Positions 21,818 to 32,492 of a stretch of DNA of 32,669 nucleotides are shown piece after piece. The stretch is taken from contig CASEEV010000092.1 of NCBI GenBank assembly GCA_949287065.1, positions 1-32,669 of the forward strand, written 5' to 3'. The position numbers and the translations under genes were made by a program. The notes under the pieces were generated by a model that saw only the letters and a program-made list of their open reading frames with translations, ran no database searches and was not told where the DNA came from. This DNA is from an uncultured Collinsella sp. GTDB lineage: Bacteria; Actinomycetota; Coriobacteriia; Coriobacteriales; Coriobacteriaceae. Position 1 is the first letter of the stretch, and each line of letters begins with the position of its first letter.

Positions 21818-23545
21818 ATGGACAGCGAAGCCCAGATACTTCTCGACGACACGCGCGCGTTCTGCGAGCGAGACGGGCGCGACCAGCGCCTCGTGAACAT
21901 GCTCGCTCAATGCCGCGCGATCGACCTCACCGAAAGCTCCCTCGTCATCGCCGCGCCGTCGCGCTTTGCCGTGGCCTACCTCGACAAGCAGCGCGCGGTG
22001 ATCGAGCCCTACCTCGAAGAGATCGCGTTTGCCCAGCTCGCGCTCGAAGTACGCCCTCCCGAGCAAGAGGGCGGAGCGGCGCCTCGGGTGCAGGCCGGCC
22101 CCAGCACTCCGGCACCCACTCCGGCACCCACGCCCGCGCCAGCACCCGCGCCCCAAACCGCGTCGGCGGCCCAGCGCGCAGAGAACAGCGCGCCCGCACC
22201 GAGCGCCCCCGCAGCCGCCCCCAACACGCCTGCGCCGCAGGCTCCTGCCGCGAGCGCAGAGCCCGCACCGGCCGCGGCAGCCGGATCAGCTGTGCGCAAC
22301 GCAGTCTCCCCCGCAGACTTCGCCCGCCTCATGGCCCAGATGAACGGGGCAGCAGCGCCCAACACCGCGGCTGCCGGCAACGAGGCTGCGGGCAGCGCAC
22401 CTGCCGAGCCCGCTGCAGAGCCCGCAGCCGCCGTGGGCATAAACTCCAAATTCACGTTCACGAACTTCATCCTGGGCTCCGAGAACAAGCTCGCCTACCA
22501 GAGCGCGATCCGCTTCACGGCGCTCGCCGAAGAAGGCGCAGGCGCCCGCGCGCTCTTCATCTACGGCCACAGCGGCCTCGGCAAAACCCACCTTCTGCTC
22601 GCCATCAAAAACGAGCTCGCCAAGTGCCGCCCCGACCTCAGGGTCAAGTACGCCAACTCCCAGGCCTACATCGACGACTACATGCGCGACCTCGCCGACC
22701 TCAAGAACGACAGCGGCAAGGGGGTGCTGCGCGAGTACCACGACGCAGACGTGCTCATCATCGACGATATCCAGAACATCCTCGGCAAGCAGTCGACCAT
22801 CGAGCAGTTCTTCCAGCTTGTCGACGAGTTCATCCGCAAGGGCAAGGGCATCGCCATCGCCTCCGACCGCGCCCCCAAAGAGCTCGCCATGGACGAGCGC
22901 CTCACGAGCCGCTTCAACTCCGGCATGCTCTGCCTCGTGTCCGAGCCCGGCTACGAGACCAAGCTCGCGATTCTCAAGCACTACTACGAGAATATGATCA
23001 AGGCCAAGGACATCTCGCAGTACGCCAACGTCGACCCCGACCTTCTCCAGGCGCTCCAGATGGATTCGGGCACGCTCACCGAGGACCAGCTCAGCTTCAT
23101 GGCCGAGATCTCGGGCAACAACATCCGCGAGCTCGAGAGCTTCTGCGAGCGCTGCGCCAACGACGCGCGCGAGAAGGAGCTGGCCGGCAAGGAGCTCACC
23201 AACGAAGACATCCAGTCGATCGCCAACCAGTACTTCGACACCGCCGCCAAGGTAATCCGCGTCGGAACCGTGCAGACCGTCGTGGAGGAGTTCTACCAGG
23301 TTCCCCACAAGGAGATGATCGGCCGCAAGCGCACGAGCAACATCGCCACGGCGCGCCACATGGCCATCTACCTCACCTACGAGCTCTGCTCCATGTCGCT
23401 CAACGCCATCGGCGCGGCGTTCGGCGGGCGCGACCACTCGACCGTGCTCTCGAGCGTCAAGGTCATCGAGCGGCGTCTCGAGGGCGACCCGTCGGTGCGC
23501 GAGGAGTGCCAGCACCTGAGGACCAAGATCCAGCTGAGATCGTAG
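21818..23545 (+). CDS. dnaA: Chromosomal replication initiator DnaA
   Basis: AAA+ ATPase that binds DnaA boxes and opens the origin. 575 residues, longer than the usual 440-470. Domain I covers 1-80. Domain II is an Ala/Pro-rich linker of about 125 residues (83-208). Domain III starts at NSKFTFTNF and has Walker A GHSGLGKTH with K256 and Walker B LIIDDIQN with D316/D317. Domain IV ends with the DnaA signature AFGGRDHSTVLSSV, which contacts the box. The extra length is all in the linker. The ATG at 21818 has only a weak CAGG upstream. It follows the GHKL-ATPase gene by 58 bp; a TATATAA-like stretch at 21781-21788 could be a -10 box but lacks a -35. Confidence 0.97.
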   Translation: MDSEAQILLDDTRAFCERDGRDQRLVNMLAQCRAIDLTESSLVIAAPSRFAVAYLDKQRAVIEPYLEEIAFAQLALEVRPPEQEGGAAPRVQAGPSTPAPTPAPTPAPAPAPQTASAAQRAENSAPAPSAPAAAPNTPAPQAPAASAEPAPAAAAGSAVRNAVSPADFARLMAQMNGAAAPNTAAAGNEAAGSAPAEPAAEPAAAVGINSKFTFTNFILGSENKLAYQSAIRFTALAEEGAGARALFIYGHSGLGKTHLLLAIKNELAKCRPDLRVKYANSQAYIDDYMRDLADLKNDSGKGVLREYHDADVLIIDDIQNILGKQSTIEQFFQLVDEFIRKGKGIAIASDRAPKELAMDERLTSRFNSGMLCLVSEPGYETKLAILKHYYENMIKAKDISQYANVDPDLLQALQMDSGTLTEDQLSFMAEISGNNIRELESFCERCANDAREKELAGKELTNEDIQSIANQYFDTAAKVIRVGTVQTVVEEFYQVPHKEMIGRKRTSNIATARHMAIYLTYELCSMSLNAIGAAFGGRDHSTVLSSVKVIERRLEGDPSVREECQHLRTKIQLRS

Positions 23546-23819
23546 GCAAAACCAACCGCCGGGCCGGAGGGGGCCTGTGGAAAACTGGAGTATGATATGC
23601 GGACAACGGGAGGAAAAACGCCGCGGTCGCGTGGAAAGCCCCGAGAGGCCCTCAGGGCTGTGGACAAACGCCTTGGGTTTTCCACGTGCCCAAAAGGCAA
23701 CTTTACGGGCGCTACCTGCGGAGATCCGAACACTCCACGTTTTCAACCGCCTTATTACTACTGTTAGGTTTAGATATATAAGAGAACATTAATAAGACCC
23801 GTTCCCAGAAAGGTGCACC
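23546..23819. other. oriC: Replication origin (oriC) between dnaA and dnaN
   Basis: DnaA boxes: TGTGGAAAA (23576-23584), TGCGGACAA (23598-23606, one mismatch), TGTGGACAA (23659-23667), TTTTCCACG (23678-23686, one mismatch), and weak TTTTCAACC (23740-23748). Right after the last box, 23752-23766 (TTATTACTACTGTTA) reads on the other strand 3'-AAT-AAT-GAT-GAC-AAT. This fits the DnaA-trio pattern of basal unwinding elements in the same orientation relative to the box as in Bacillus. An AT-rich tract follows (23767-23792). The gene directions on both sides of the dnaA region diverge, as expected. Confidence 0.85.
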
Positions 23820-24923
23820 ATGAGATTCACGGTCAGTCAATCAGCGCTTGCCGATGCCCTCGCCGTTGTGCAGAAGGGCATCGCCGGATCGTCCACCTTG
23901 CCGATCCTCTCGGGCGTTCTCATCAAGGCGCAGGACGGCGTCCTTGAGTTCCAGACGTCCAATCTGACGATCTCCATCAAGCACCGCGTTGCCGCGCGCG
24001 TAGACGAGGCGGGCGCCGTGGTTCTTCCGTGCAAGATGCTCGCCAACATCACCAAGACGCTTCCCGACGCCGCCGTTCAGTTTGTCTGCGACGGCCGTCA
24101 GGCGCAGATCGCGTGCGAGAAGAGCGCGTTTCGCCTCAACACGCTGCCGCCCGAGGACTTTCCGGAGTTTCCGGCGTTTGCGCTCGAGCGCTCCGTGGAG
24201 CTTCCGAGCAACATCCTCTCCGAGATGGTTAACCGCGTGTACCGTGTGACCTCAACCGACAAGAACCGCCCCGTTCTGACCGGCGTGTACATGACCGTCG
24301 AGAACAACACCATCCGCCTTGTCGCAACCGACTCGTACCGCCTTGCCGTGTGCGACACCCAGGTCGAGACGTCCTCGCTCGACGGGAGCTTCGAGCTGAA
24401 TGTCCCCGCCGGCGCGTTTTACGACGCGCTCTCCATCACGGGCGGCACCGGCACCATCCTCGTCGGCTCGACCGACACGCAGGTCGTGTTCGTGGCGGGC
24501 GGCACCACGTACGTCTCGCGCCGCATCGAGGGCACGTACCCCAACTACAAGCAGCTGATTCCCGCTGCCTGCACCACGTCCGTCAAGATCGACGTCGACA
24601 CGTTTGCCGCGGCGCTCAAGCGCGTGGCGGTTATCGCGCAGAACAACTCGGCCGTGCGCTTTGAGATCGATACCGACGCCGGCCTCATGGGCCTGTCGGC
24701 CATCTCGAGCGACCAGGACGCCGCGCAGGAGGCGTTCGAGGTCGAGGCCGTGGGCGAGTCCGGGACCATTGCCTTCAACTACCACTACATCTTCGGCTGC
24801 CTGAACGCCATCGGGCACGAGAAGGAGATCACGCTCGAGCTTCAGAGCTACGCGCAGGCGGGCGTGTTCAAGTCCTACGGTAAGATCAACTACCTCTACC
24901 TGGTCATGCCCGTGCGCGTGTAG
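23820..24923 (+). CDS. dnaN: DNA polymerase III subunit beta (sliding clamp)
   Basis: Ring-shaped clamp that tethers DNA polymerases. 367 residues, standard length, with three repeated clamp folds. It starts MRFTVSQSALADALAVVQKG and ends with the conserved C-terminus YLVMPVRV. AAAGGTG lies 5-6 nt before the ATG. It lies directly downstream of oriC and 7 bp before recF. Confidence 0.96.
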   Translation: MRFTVSQSALADALAVVQKGIAGSSTLPILSGVLIKAQDGVLEFQTSNLTISIKHRVAARVDEAGAVVLPCKMLANITKTLPDAAVQFVCDGRQAQIACEKSAFRLNTLPPEDFPEFPAFALERSVELPSNILSEMVNRVYRVTSTDKNRPVLTGVYMTVENNTIRLVATDSYRLAVCDTQVETSSLDGSFELNVPAGAFYDALSITGGTGTILVGSTDTQVVFVAGGTTYVSRRIEGTYPNYKQLIPAACTTSVKIDVDTFAAALKRVAVIAQNNSAVRFEIDTDAGLMGLSAISSDQDAAQEAFEVEAVGESGTIAFNYHYIFGCLNAIGHEKEITLELQSYAQAGVFKSYGKINYLYLVMPVRV

Positions 24924-24930
24924 GTTTAGC

Positions 24931-26019
24931 ATGGCCATGCAGCTGACGCACCTTACGGTGCGTGACTTCCGCAGTTTCGAGGCGTACGACCTCGACCCGT
25001 CGCCGGCGACCACCATTCTCGTGGGCCGCAACGCCGTGGGCAAGACGAACCTCGTCGAGGCTCTGCAGCTTCTCACGGCGGGCCAGTCGTTTAGGCGCCC
25101 CTCTCCGCGCGAGCTTGTGCGGGAGGGCGCTCCGTGCGCCATGGCGGCCGCGCGCCTCGAGGGCGAGGGCCGCGTTGTCGACATCCGCCTCGACGTGGCG
25201 GGCGGCAAGCGGTCGTTCAAGCGCAACGGCAAGGGCGTCTCTGCCGCGGGCGTGCGCGGCATCGTGCCGTCGGTCCTGTTCTGCCCTGATCATCTCGATA
25301 TGGTCAAGCGCTCCGCGCGCGTGCGCCGCGAGGCGCTCGACGACTTCGGCATGCAACTCAACGAGCAGTACGCCAAGCTCGTGTCCGCGTACGCGCGCTC
25401 GGTGGAGCAGCGCAACGCCCTGCTCAAGGAGCCTGCGCTCGACGTTGGGCTTCTCGAGGCGTGGGACGAGTCGATAGCGCTCACGGGGGCGGCGCTGCTG
25501 CAGCATCGCTGCGCGCTTCTCGACCGGGTGCGCGCGCATATGGCCGAGGCCTACGTCACGATCGCCCCGCACGAGGAGATCGGCGTGGCGTACGAGGCGA
25601 CTATCGGACCGGTCGACGGCGCCTCGCGCGAAGAGCTCGCCGACCGCCTGGTGGAGGCGTTTCGCACCCGGCGCGACGAGGAGCGCCGCCGCGGCATGAC
25701 GCTCGCGGGCCCGCACCGCGACGAGATCGTTTTTACCATCGACGGCCGCGACGCGCGGGCCTTCGGCTCGCAGGGGCAGCAGCGCAGCGTGGTGCTCGCC
25801 TGGAAGATGGCCGAGGTGCGCGTGACGCGCGACATACTCGGCCGGTACCCCCTCCTTTTGCTCGACGACGTGATGAGCGAGCTCGACGCTTCCCGGCGCG
25901 ACGCCATCATGGGCATTGCCGAGCGCTCGGTGCAGACGGTGGTTACCACCACCAACCTGGGGTACTTCTCGCACGAGGTTCTGGACGCGGCGCAGGTGGT
26001 GAGGATCGGCGATGAGTGA
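24931..26019 (+). CDS. recF: DNA replication and repair protein RecF
   Basis: SMC/ABC-like ATPase that helps load RecA at gaps. 362 residues. Walker A is GRNAVGKT with K38, the ABC signature is SQGQQRS (280-286), and Walker B is LLLDDVMSELD with D312/D313. It starts 7 bp after dnaN with a weak AGG ribosome site and its end overlaps dciA by 8 bp, so the genes form a tight operon. Confidence 0.95.
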   Translation: MAMQLTHLTVRDFRSFEAYDLDPSPATTILVGRNAVGKTNLVEALQLLTAGQSFRRPSPRELVREGAPCAMAAARLEGEGRVVDIRLDVAGGKRSFKRNGKGVSAAGVRGIVPSVLFCPDHLDMVKRSARVRREALDDFGMQLNEQYAKLVSAYARSVEQRNALLKEPALDVGLLEAWDESIALTGAALLQHRCALLDRVRAHMAEAYVTIAPHEEIGVAYEATIGPVDGASREELADRLVEAFRTRRDEERRRGMTLAGPHRDEIVFTIDGRDARAFGSQGQQRSVVLAWKMAEVRVTRDILGRYPLLLLDDVMSELDASRRDAIMGIAERSVQTVVTTTNLGYFSHEVLDAAQVVRIGDE

Positions 26020-26500
26020 CGAGACGGTGCGCCCCGAGGCCGTGCGCGGCGGCAGGGCGGAGGAGGAGCGCCGCCGGCGCATCGAGCACGACGAGCTCGA
26101 GCGCGCCGCCGAGCATCCGTGGCCGTACGGCGGATCCGTGCCCCGGCACGCCATGCGCGACCTCAAAGGCTACCTCGCCGCCGAGCGCGGCCGCGTGCTC
26201 GGCGGGGCGTCGCCGCAGATGCGCGACCGCATGCGCGCGGCCGAGCGCCGCGGCGCGGTGTTTGCCGCCTGGAACGCCGTTATGGCCTCGAGCCCCGAGG
26301 TGGCGCGCGAGAAGGACCATGTGACCGGCCTGTACTACGCTGAGGCCGAGAACGCCCTCGTGGTGTACGTCGACGCCCAGGCATGGGGGACGAACCTCAC
26401 GATGATGCGCGAGATTCTCCGCACCCGCATGGAGTTCCAGGGCGCCCGCGTGGAAAAGATCGTCGTGCGCGTCTCGCGCGAGGGGTACCGACGTCGCTGA
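26012..26500 (+). CDS. dciA: DciA-family protein (DUF721), probable replicative-helicase loader
   Basis: 162 residues. The C-terminal part (about 80-160: VFAAWNAVMASS...LVVYVDAQAWGTNLTMMREIL) matches DUF721/DciA proteins, which assist DnaB loading in bacteria without DnaC or DnaI. The N-terminal 40 residues are charged and probably disordered. The ATG lies inside the end of recF with GAGG 7 nt upstream. Position between recF and gyrB is the standard actinobacterial one. Confidence 0.85.
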   Translation: MSDETVRPEAVRGGRAEEERRRRIEHDELERAAEHPWPYGGSVPRHAMRDLKGYLAAERGRVLGGASPQMRDRMRAAERRGAVFAAWNAVMASSPEVAREKDHVTGLYYAEAENALVVYVDAQAWGTNLTMMREILRTRMEFQGARVEKIVVRVSREGYRRR

Positions 26501-26669
26501 GCGGCTTTTCCTCCCGTTTTGCGGGCGCGCATGAGACAAACGAATCGTTTTTGCCCAATCGTGTCTTCCAGCGGTGTTTGAGGGCCTTGTAGAGCCTTTT
26601 GCGCGCGGGTCAGACTAGTGGCCAATTCAGGTAAAATAGTTCGGATAGCCCAAAACAGGACTCGTGTGA

Positions 26670-28622
<1,953 letters not shown>

Positions 28623-28683
28623 CGCGTTTTCCTGTGCCGAGCGGGGAATCCGTCGCCTGCTCAAGCACATCCTGATTCACGAC

Positions 28684-28704
28684 GGAGGCGCCACCGGCGC
28701 CTCC
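28684..28704 (+). terminator. Hairpin between gyrB and gyrA
   Basis: A perfect 9-bp stem GGAGGCGCC-ACC-GGCGCCTCC is followed by TGTTC, too poor in T for a strong terminator. It may attenuate transcription or tune the gyrB/gyrA ratio. Confidence 0.5.
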
Positions 28705-28826
28705 TGTTCATGCGGAACCTCGCATTCGACGGACTCCCCGCCCGGCTCGTCAGGGTTCCGCGGTTGCTGGAATCCGCTGCGCCGGCCCCCCGGGGTTCGA
28801 GAGACTAGTGACGAGAAAGGAGTCTC

Positions 28827-31523
28827 GTGGCAGATAACGACCGCAGCTTGTTCGATGACGATCGCGAGCCAGTCGATCTGACGGCGGACGTTGCCGACGA
28901 CGTGGATGACGTCGACGACGACGCGGCGGCAGACGGCGTGCAGACGACGTTTCTGAACGACATCAACGGAGGTCATCTCGAGGCCGCCGACATGGGCAAG
29001 GAGATGCGTACGAGCTTCATCGAGTACGCCATGTCCGTTATCGTTGCCCGTGCCCTGCCGGATGTGCGCGACGGTCTCAAGCCGGTTCACCGCCGCATCC
29101 TCTACGCAATGAACGAGGCGGGCATCACCCCCAACCGCCCGCACAAGAAGTCGGCCTGGACGGTCGGCGAGGTTATCGGCAAGTACCATCCGCACGGCGA
29201 CTCCGCCGTGTACGACGCCATGGTGCGTCTCGCGCAAGACTTCTCCATGCGCGTGCCGCTCGTCGACGGCCACGGCAACTTCGGCTCGGTCGACGGCGAC
29301 CCGCCGGCGGCCATGCGCTACACCGAGAGCCGCATGACGCGCGCCGCGATGGAGATGCTCCGGGACCTCGACAAGGAGACCGTCGACTGGGTCCCCAACT
29401 ACGACGAGAGCCTGCAGGAGCCCGAGGTTCTGCCCTCGCGCTTCCCGAACCTGCTGGTCAACGGCTCGTCGGGCATCGCCGTGGGCATGGCCACCAACGT
29501 GCCCCCGCACAACCTGGGCGAGGTCGTCGACGCCGTCGACCTGCTCATCGACAACCCCGACGCCACGACCGAGGAGCTCATGGCGGTGCTCCCCGGCCCC
29601 GACTTCCCCACGGGCGCCACGATCATGGGCACCGACGGCATCCGTCAGGCCTATGAGACGGGCCGCGGCGCGCTCACCGTGCGCGCCAAGGCGCATGTCG
29701 AGCAGATGAAGAACGGCCGCCAGCGCCTCGTGTTCACCGAGATCCCGTATCAGGTGAACAAGGGCACCCTGCAGGAGAAGATCGCGCAGCTCGTCAACGA
29801 GAAGCGCATCGAGGGCATCTCCGACCTGCGCGACGAGACCAACCGCAAGGGCATGCGCCTCGTCATCGACCTCAAGCAGAACGCCATTCCGCAGGTGGTT
29901 CTCAACAACCTGTACAAGCACACGCAGCTGCAGACCACGTTCGGCGTCATCAACCTGGCGCTCGTGGACGGCGTGCCGCGCACGCTCACGCTGAAGGAGA
30001 TGCTGCACTACTACATCGCCCACCAGCAGAGCGTCGTGCGCCGCCGTACCGAGTACGACCTGCGCCGCGCCCGCGACCGTGCGCACATCCTCCAAGGCCT
30101 CATCATCGCCGTCGACAACATCGACGAGGTCGTGCACATCATCCGCTCCTCCGCCGACGACGCCGAGGCCAAGGAGCGCCTCTCTGAGCGCTTCGGCCTG
30201 GACGACGTGCAGTGCGACGCCATTCTCGAGATGCGCTTGCGCCGCCTTACCGGCCTGCAGCGCCAGAAGCTCGAGGACGAGCTCAACGAGCTTCTCGAGC
30301 GCATCGCCTACTACGAGGACCTGCTCGCTCACGAGGAGAAGATCCTCGGCGTCATCAAGGACGAGCTGGGCGAGATCAAGCAGAAGTTCGCCGACAAGCG
30401 CCGCACCGAGATCTCGATGGCCGAGAAGGACCTCGACGTCGAGGACCTTATCGCCGAAGAGGACATGGTCGTTACCATCACGCATACCGGCTACGTTAAG
30501 CGCATCCCCGTTGCCACGTACCGCGCGCAGCGCCGCGGCGGCAAGGGCGTGAGCGGCACGAATCTCAAAGAGGACGACGTCATCGACGAGATGTTCGTGG
30601 CCTCGACGCACGACTTCGTGCTGTTCTTCTCGTCCAAGGGCAAGGTGTACCGCCTGAAGGTGCACGAGCTGCCCGTGGGCAGCCGCCAGGCCCGCGGCAC
30701 GGCCATCGTGAACCTGCTGCCGTTTGAGGAGGGCGAGCGCATTGCCGCCGTCATCAGCTGCCGCACGTTCCCCGAGGACGAGTACCTGATCTTTGCCACC
30801 GAGTCGGGCATGGTCAAGAAGACCGTCATGAGCGCGTACGACCGCAGCCGTCGCGACGGCATTATTGCCATCAACCTCAAGAAGGGCGACCGCCTGCTCG
30901 ACGTGCGCCGCGTAAAGTCCGGCGACATGGTCATCATGGCGACCACGGCGGGCAAGGCCATTCTCTTCCACGAGGAGGACGTCCGCGCAACGGGCCGCGA
31001 TACCTCGGGCGTTCGCGGCATCACCATGAAGGGCGACGCGCGCGTGCTCGGCATGGAGAGCACCAACGGCAAGGGCGACCTCGTTGTCATCACCGAGCGC
31101 GGCTTTGGCAAGCGCACGCCCATCAGCGACTACACGCCGCAGGGGCGCGGCGGTCAGGGCGTGTTCACGATCCAGATGACCGAGCGCAAGGGCCAGCTCG
31201 CCGCCATGAAGGTGATCGGTCCGCAGCACGAGCTCTTCATCATCACGGCCGAGGCCATGGTCACGCGCGTCAAGACGAGCGAGATCTCGCGTCTGGGACG
31301 TGCGACGCAGGGCGTGAAGATGATGAGCGTGCCCGACGGCGACCGCGTGACCGCGGTGGCGCGCATGACGGCCGCTAAGGCCAAAGCAAAGAAGAAGGCC
31401 CAGCTCGAGGGTCAGGAGACGCTCGACTTTGCCGCCGCCGGCGCGGCTGTGGAGCCCGAGGACGAGAGCGTGGACATCGGAGCCGACGAGTCTGCCATCG
31501 AGGATCTCCTCGGCGACGAGTAG
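28827..31523 (+). CDS. gyrA: DNA gyrase subunit A
   Basis: DNA cleavage and rejoining subunit of gyrase. 898 residues from GTG at 28827 with AAAGGAG 4 nt upstream. Residues 1-50 form an acidic extension (many Asp) ahead of the usual start near [20 protein letters not shown]. The winged-helix core has the catalytic Tyr Y165 in RYTE. In the quinolone-determining region [10 protein letters not shown] the Ser and Asp positions (S126, D130) carry wild-type residues. The GyrA box QRRGGKG begins at Q568, confirming a wrapping gyrase rather than topoisomerase IV. The C-terminal tail is acidic. Confidence 0.97.
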   Translation: MADNDRSLFDDDREPVDLTADVADDVDDVDDDAAADGVQTTFLNDINGGHLEAADMGKEMRTSFIEYAMSVIVARALPDVRDGLKPVHRRILYAMNEAGITPNRPHKKSAWTVGEVIGKYHPHGDSAVYDAMVRLAQDFSMRVPLVDGHGNFGSVDGDPPAAMRYTESRMTRAAMEMLRDLDKETVDWVPNYDESLQEPEVLPSRFPNLLVNGSSGIAVGMATNVPPHNLGEVVDAVDLLIDNPDATTEELMAVLPGPDFPTGATIMGTDGIRQAYETGRGALTVRAKAHVEQMKNGRQRLVFTEIPYQVNKGTLQEKIAQLVNEKRIEGISDLRDETNRKGMRLVIDLKQNAIPQVVLNNLYKHTQLQTTFGVINLALVDGVPRTLTLKEMLHYYIAHQQSVVRRRTEYDLRRARDRAHILQGLIIAVDNIDEVVHIIRSSADDAEAKERLSERFGLDDVQCDAILEMRLRRLTGLQRQKLEDELNELLERIAYYEDLLAHEEKILGVIKDELGEIKQKFADKRRTEISMAEKDLDVEDLIAEEDMVVTITHTGYVKRIPVATYRAQRRGGKGVSGTNLKEDDVIDEMFVASTHDFVLFFSSKGKVYRLKVHELPVGSRQARGTAIVNLLPFEEGERIAAVISCRTFPEDEYLIFATESGMVKKTVMSAYDRSRRDGIIAINLKKGDRLLDVRRVKSGDMVIMATTAGKAILFHEEDVRATGRDTSGVRGITMKGDARVLGMESTNGKGDLVVITERGFGKRTPISDYTPQGRGGQGVFTIQMTERKGQLAAMKVIGPQHELFIITAEAMVTRVKTSEISRLGRATQGVKMMSVPDGDRVTAVARMTAAKAKAKKKAQLEGQETLDFAAAGAAVEPEDESVDIGADESAIEDLLGDE

Positions 31524-31547
31524 GCTTCTCTGCACAACCACCTGACG

Positions 31548-31581
31548 CATAAGGCGCCGACCAACCCGTCGGCGCCTTATG
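31548..31581 (+). terminator. Hairpin after gyrA with a third arm copy downstream
   Basis: A perfect 14-bp stem pairs CATAAGGCGCCGAC (31548-31561) with 31568-31581, with loop CAACCC. No T-run follows. The arm GGCGCCTTATG occurs again at 31619-31629, so two alternative hairpins are possible. Probably ends gyrA mRNA by a factor-dependent or structural route. Confidence 0.6.
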
Positions 31582-31639
31582 TGATGGATATACCTCACAA
31601 GGAGGAGCTCTGTCACGTGGCGCCTTATGCGCGGCGGCC

Positions 31640-32175
31640 CCAAGCGTGATCCTGTTGAGAAAGACGTTGCCGGTGTTCCCTGTTTGCGCGAGAAAGTTCC
31701 CGGCTGTAGCCGGGGTTTTCGCGGTTGGTAGGGTTTGCGCCGAGAAAGGGTTGCCGTGAGTTCCTCGGGTTTTCCTCGGGCTTGCAGGGTAGGGACGCGC
31801 GCAGAAAGCCCGGCAGCAGCGCGCGCGTTCTCGGTATGCCCGGTGAACATCGTCCCGCCTTGGGAGAAAAACAGCAGGTTCGCGGCTGTTTGCCCCGCTT
31901 TGCTGCACATTGTCTCGGCTTTGGAGAAAAGCTCGGTTTACGGAAGGTAGGGAGCTTGTCGTTCCCACAGGTAAACGGCGTGGTCTGTTTGGCCACTTCT
32001 CCCAAGCAAGGTTCTTGCGCCCGCAGATTTCTCCCAAGCCGAGACGTTGTGCCGCCGAGAGCCCTGTTCTTGTCTCAAAGGGCCGCTATTCTCCCGAGCA
32101 AGGACGATGCGCGGAGATTTACTTGGCACGTACATGCTTCGGTCCGCGTTTCTCCTGAGCCGCGACGTTGCGCGC
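31640..32175. repeat. Degenerate array of about 30-bp elements that switches orientation
   Basis: On the plus strand copies begin TTCTCCCAAGC at 31997, TTCTCCCAAGCC at 32029, TTCTCCCGAGC at 32089 and TTCTCCTGAGC at 32150, followed by RRGACGTTGYGC-like sequence. On the minus strand TTCTCC-AAAGCCGAGACAAT lies at 31928-31905 and TTCTCCCAAGGCGGGACGAT at 31868-31844, with weaker copies further left. Spacings are 32, 60, 61 and 60 bp, near multiples of 30. Orientation flips around 31930-31995. Copies are too variable for a CRISPR and too short for an insertion sequence. Confidence 0.65.
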
Positions 32176-32263
32176 CGCTGCGGGTCAACGGCCGTTCGGT
32201 TTAACGCTCGCGCCCCCAATGGGGTTCGATCCCCCTAACCTTGGGGTCGATGCGACCGCAAAC

Positions 32264-32290
32264 AAAAAAGACCCCGCGAGTTGCGAGGTC
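32264..32290 (-). terminator. Leftward terminator inside repeat unit 1
   Basis: On the minus strand GACCTCGC-AACTC-GCGGGGTC (32290-32270, one mismatch) is followed by TTTTTT and then GTTTG. A copy lies in unit 2 at 32465-32492. Confidence 0.7.
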
Positions 32291-32303
32291 TTGCGAATTT
32301 GAA

Positions 32304-32324
32304 TGGTGGAGGTTAGGAGTCTCG
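32304..32324 (-). other. tRNA-3'-end-like fragment in repeat unit 1
   Basis: On the minus strand CGAGACTCCTAACCTCCACCA reads like the last bases of a tRNA: end of a T loop (CGAGA), T-stem strand CTCCT, acceptor strand AACCTCC, A, CCA. The terminator follows at once, as after a real tRNA gene. The upstream part of the tRNA is absent. A second copy is at 32506-32526. A plus-strand piece TTCGATCCCCCTAACCT at 32225-32241 shares CCTAACCT. Derivation from a tRNA is inference. Confidence 0.4.
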
Positions 32325-32464
32325 GCGTGCGCCTGGCGGCGCCCGCGCCCGCTTCGGCGCTCCGCGCCTCAGCGCGCTCGCTACAAACGCTCCGCGTTTG
32401 CTTGACGCTCGCGCCCCCAATGGGGTTCGATCCCCCTAACCTTGGGGTCGATGCGACCGCAAAC

Positions 32465-32492
32465 AAAAAAAGACCCCGCGAGTTGCGAGGTC
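32465..32492 (-). terminator. Leftward terminator inside repeat unit 2
   Basis: Same stem as in unit 1 (GACCTCGC with GCGGGGTC, 32492-32472) followed on the minus strand by seven T residues. Confidence 0.7.

Noticed and set aside
28677-31910. 1077-residue minus-strand open frame opposite gyrA
   Set aside because: Antisense shadow of gyrA with His/Val/Leu-rich composition typical of reversed GC-rich coding DNA.
31640-32175. CRISPR array
   Set aside because: Elements are variable, point in both directions, are not separated by uniform spacers, and no cas gene is present.
31910-32204. Open frames encoding repeated SPKPRRCA-like peptides
   Set aside because: The peptide repetition follows from the nucleotide repeat; other frames and the opposite strand are open as well, and no ribosome site is seen. 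Kept only as a possibility in the repeat finding.
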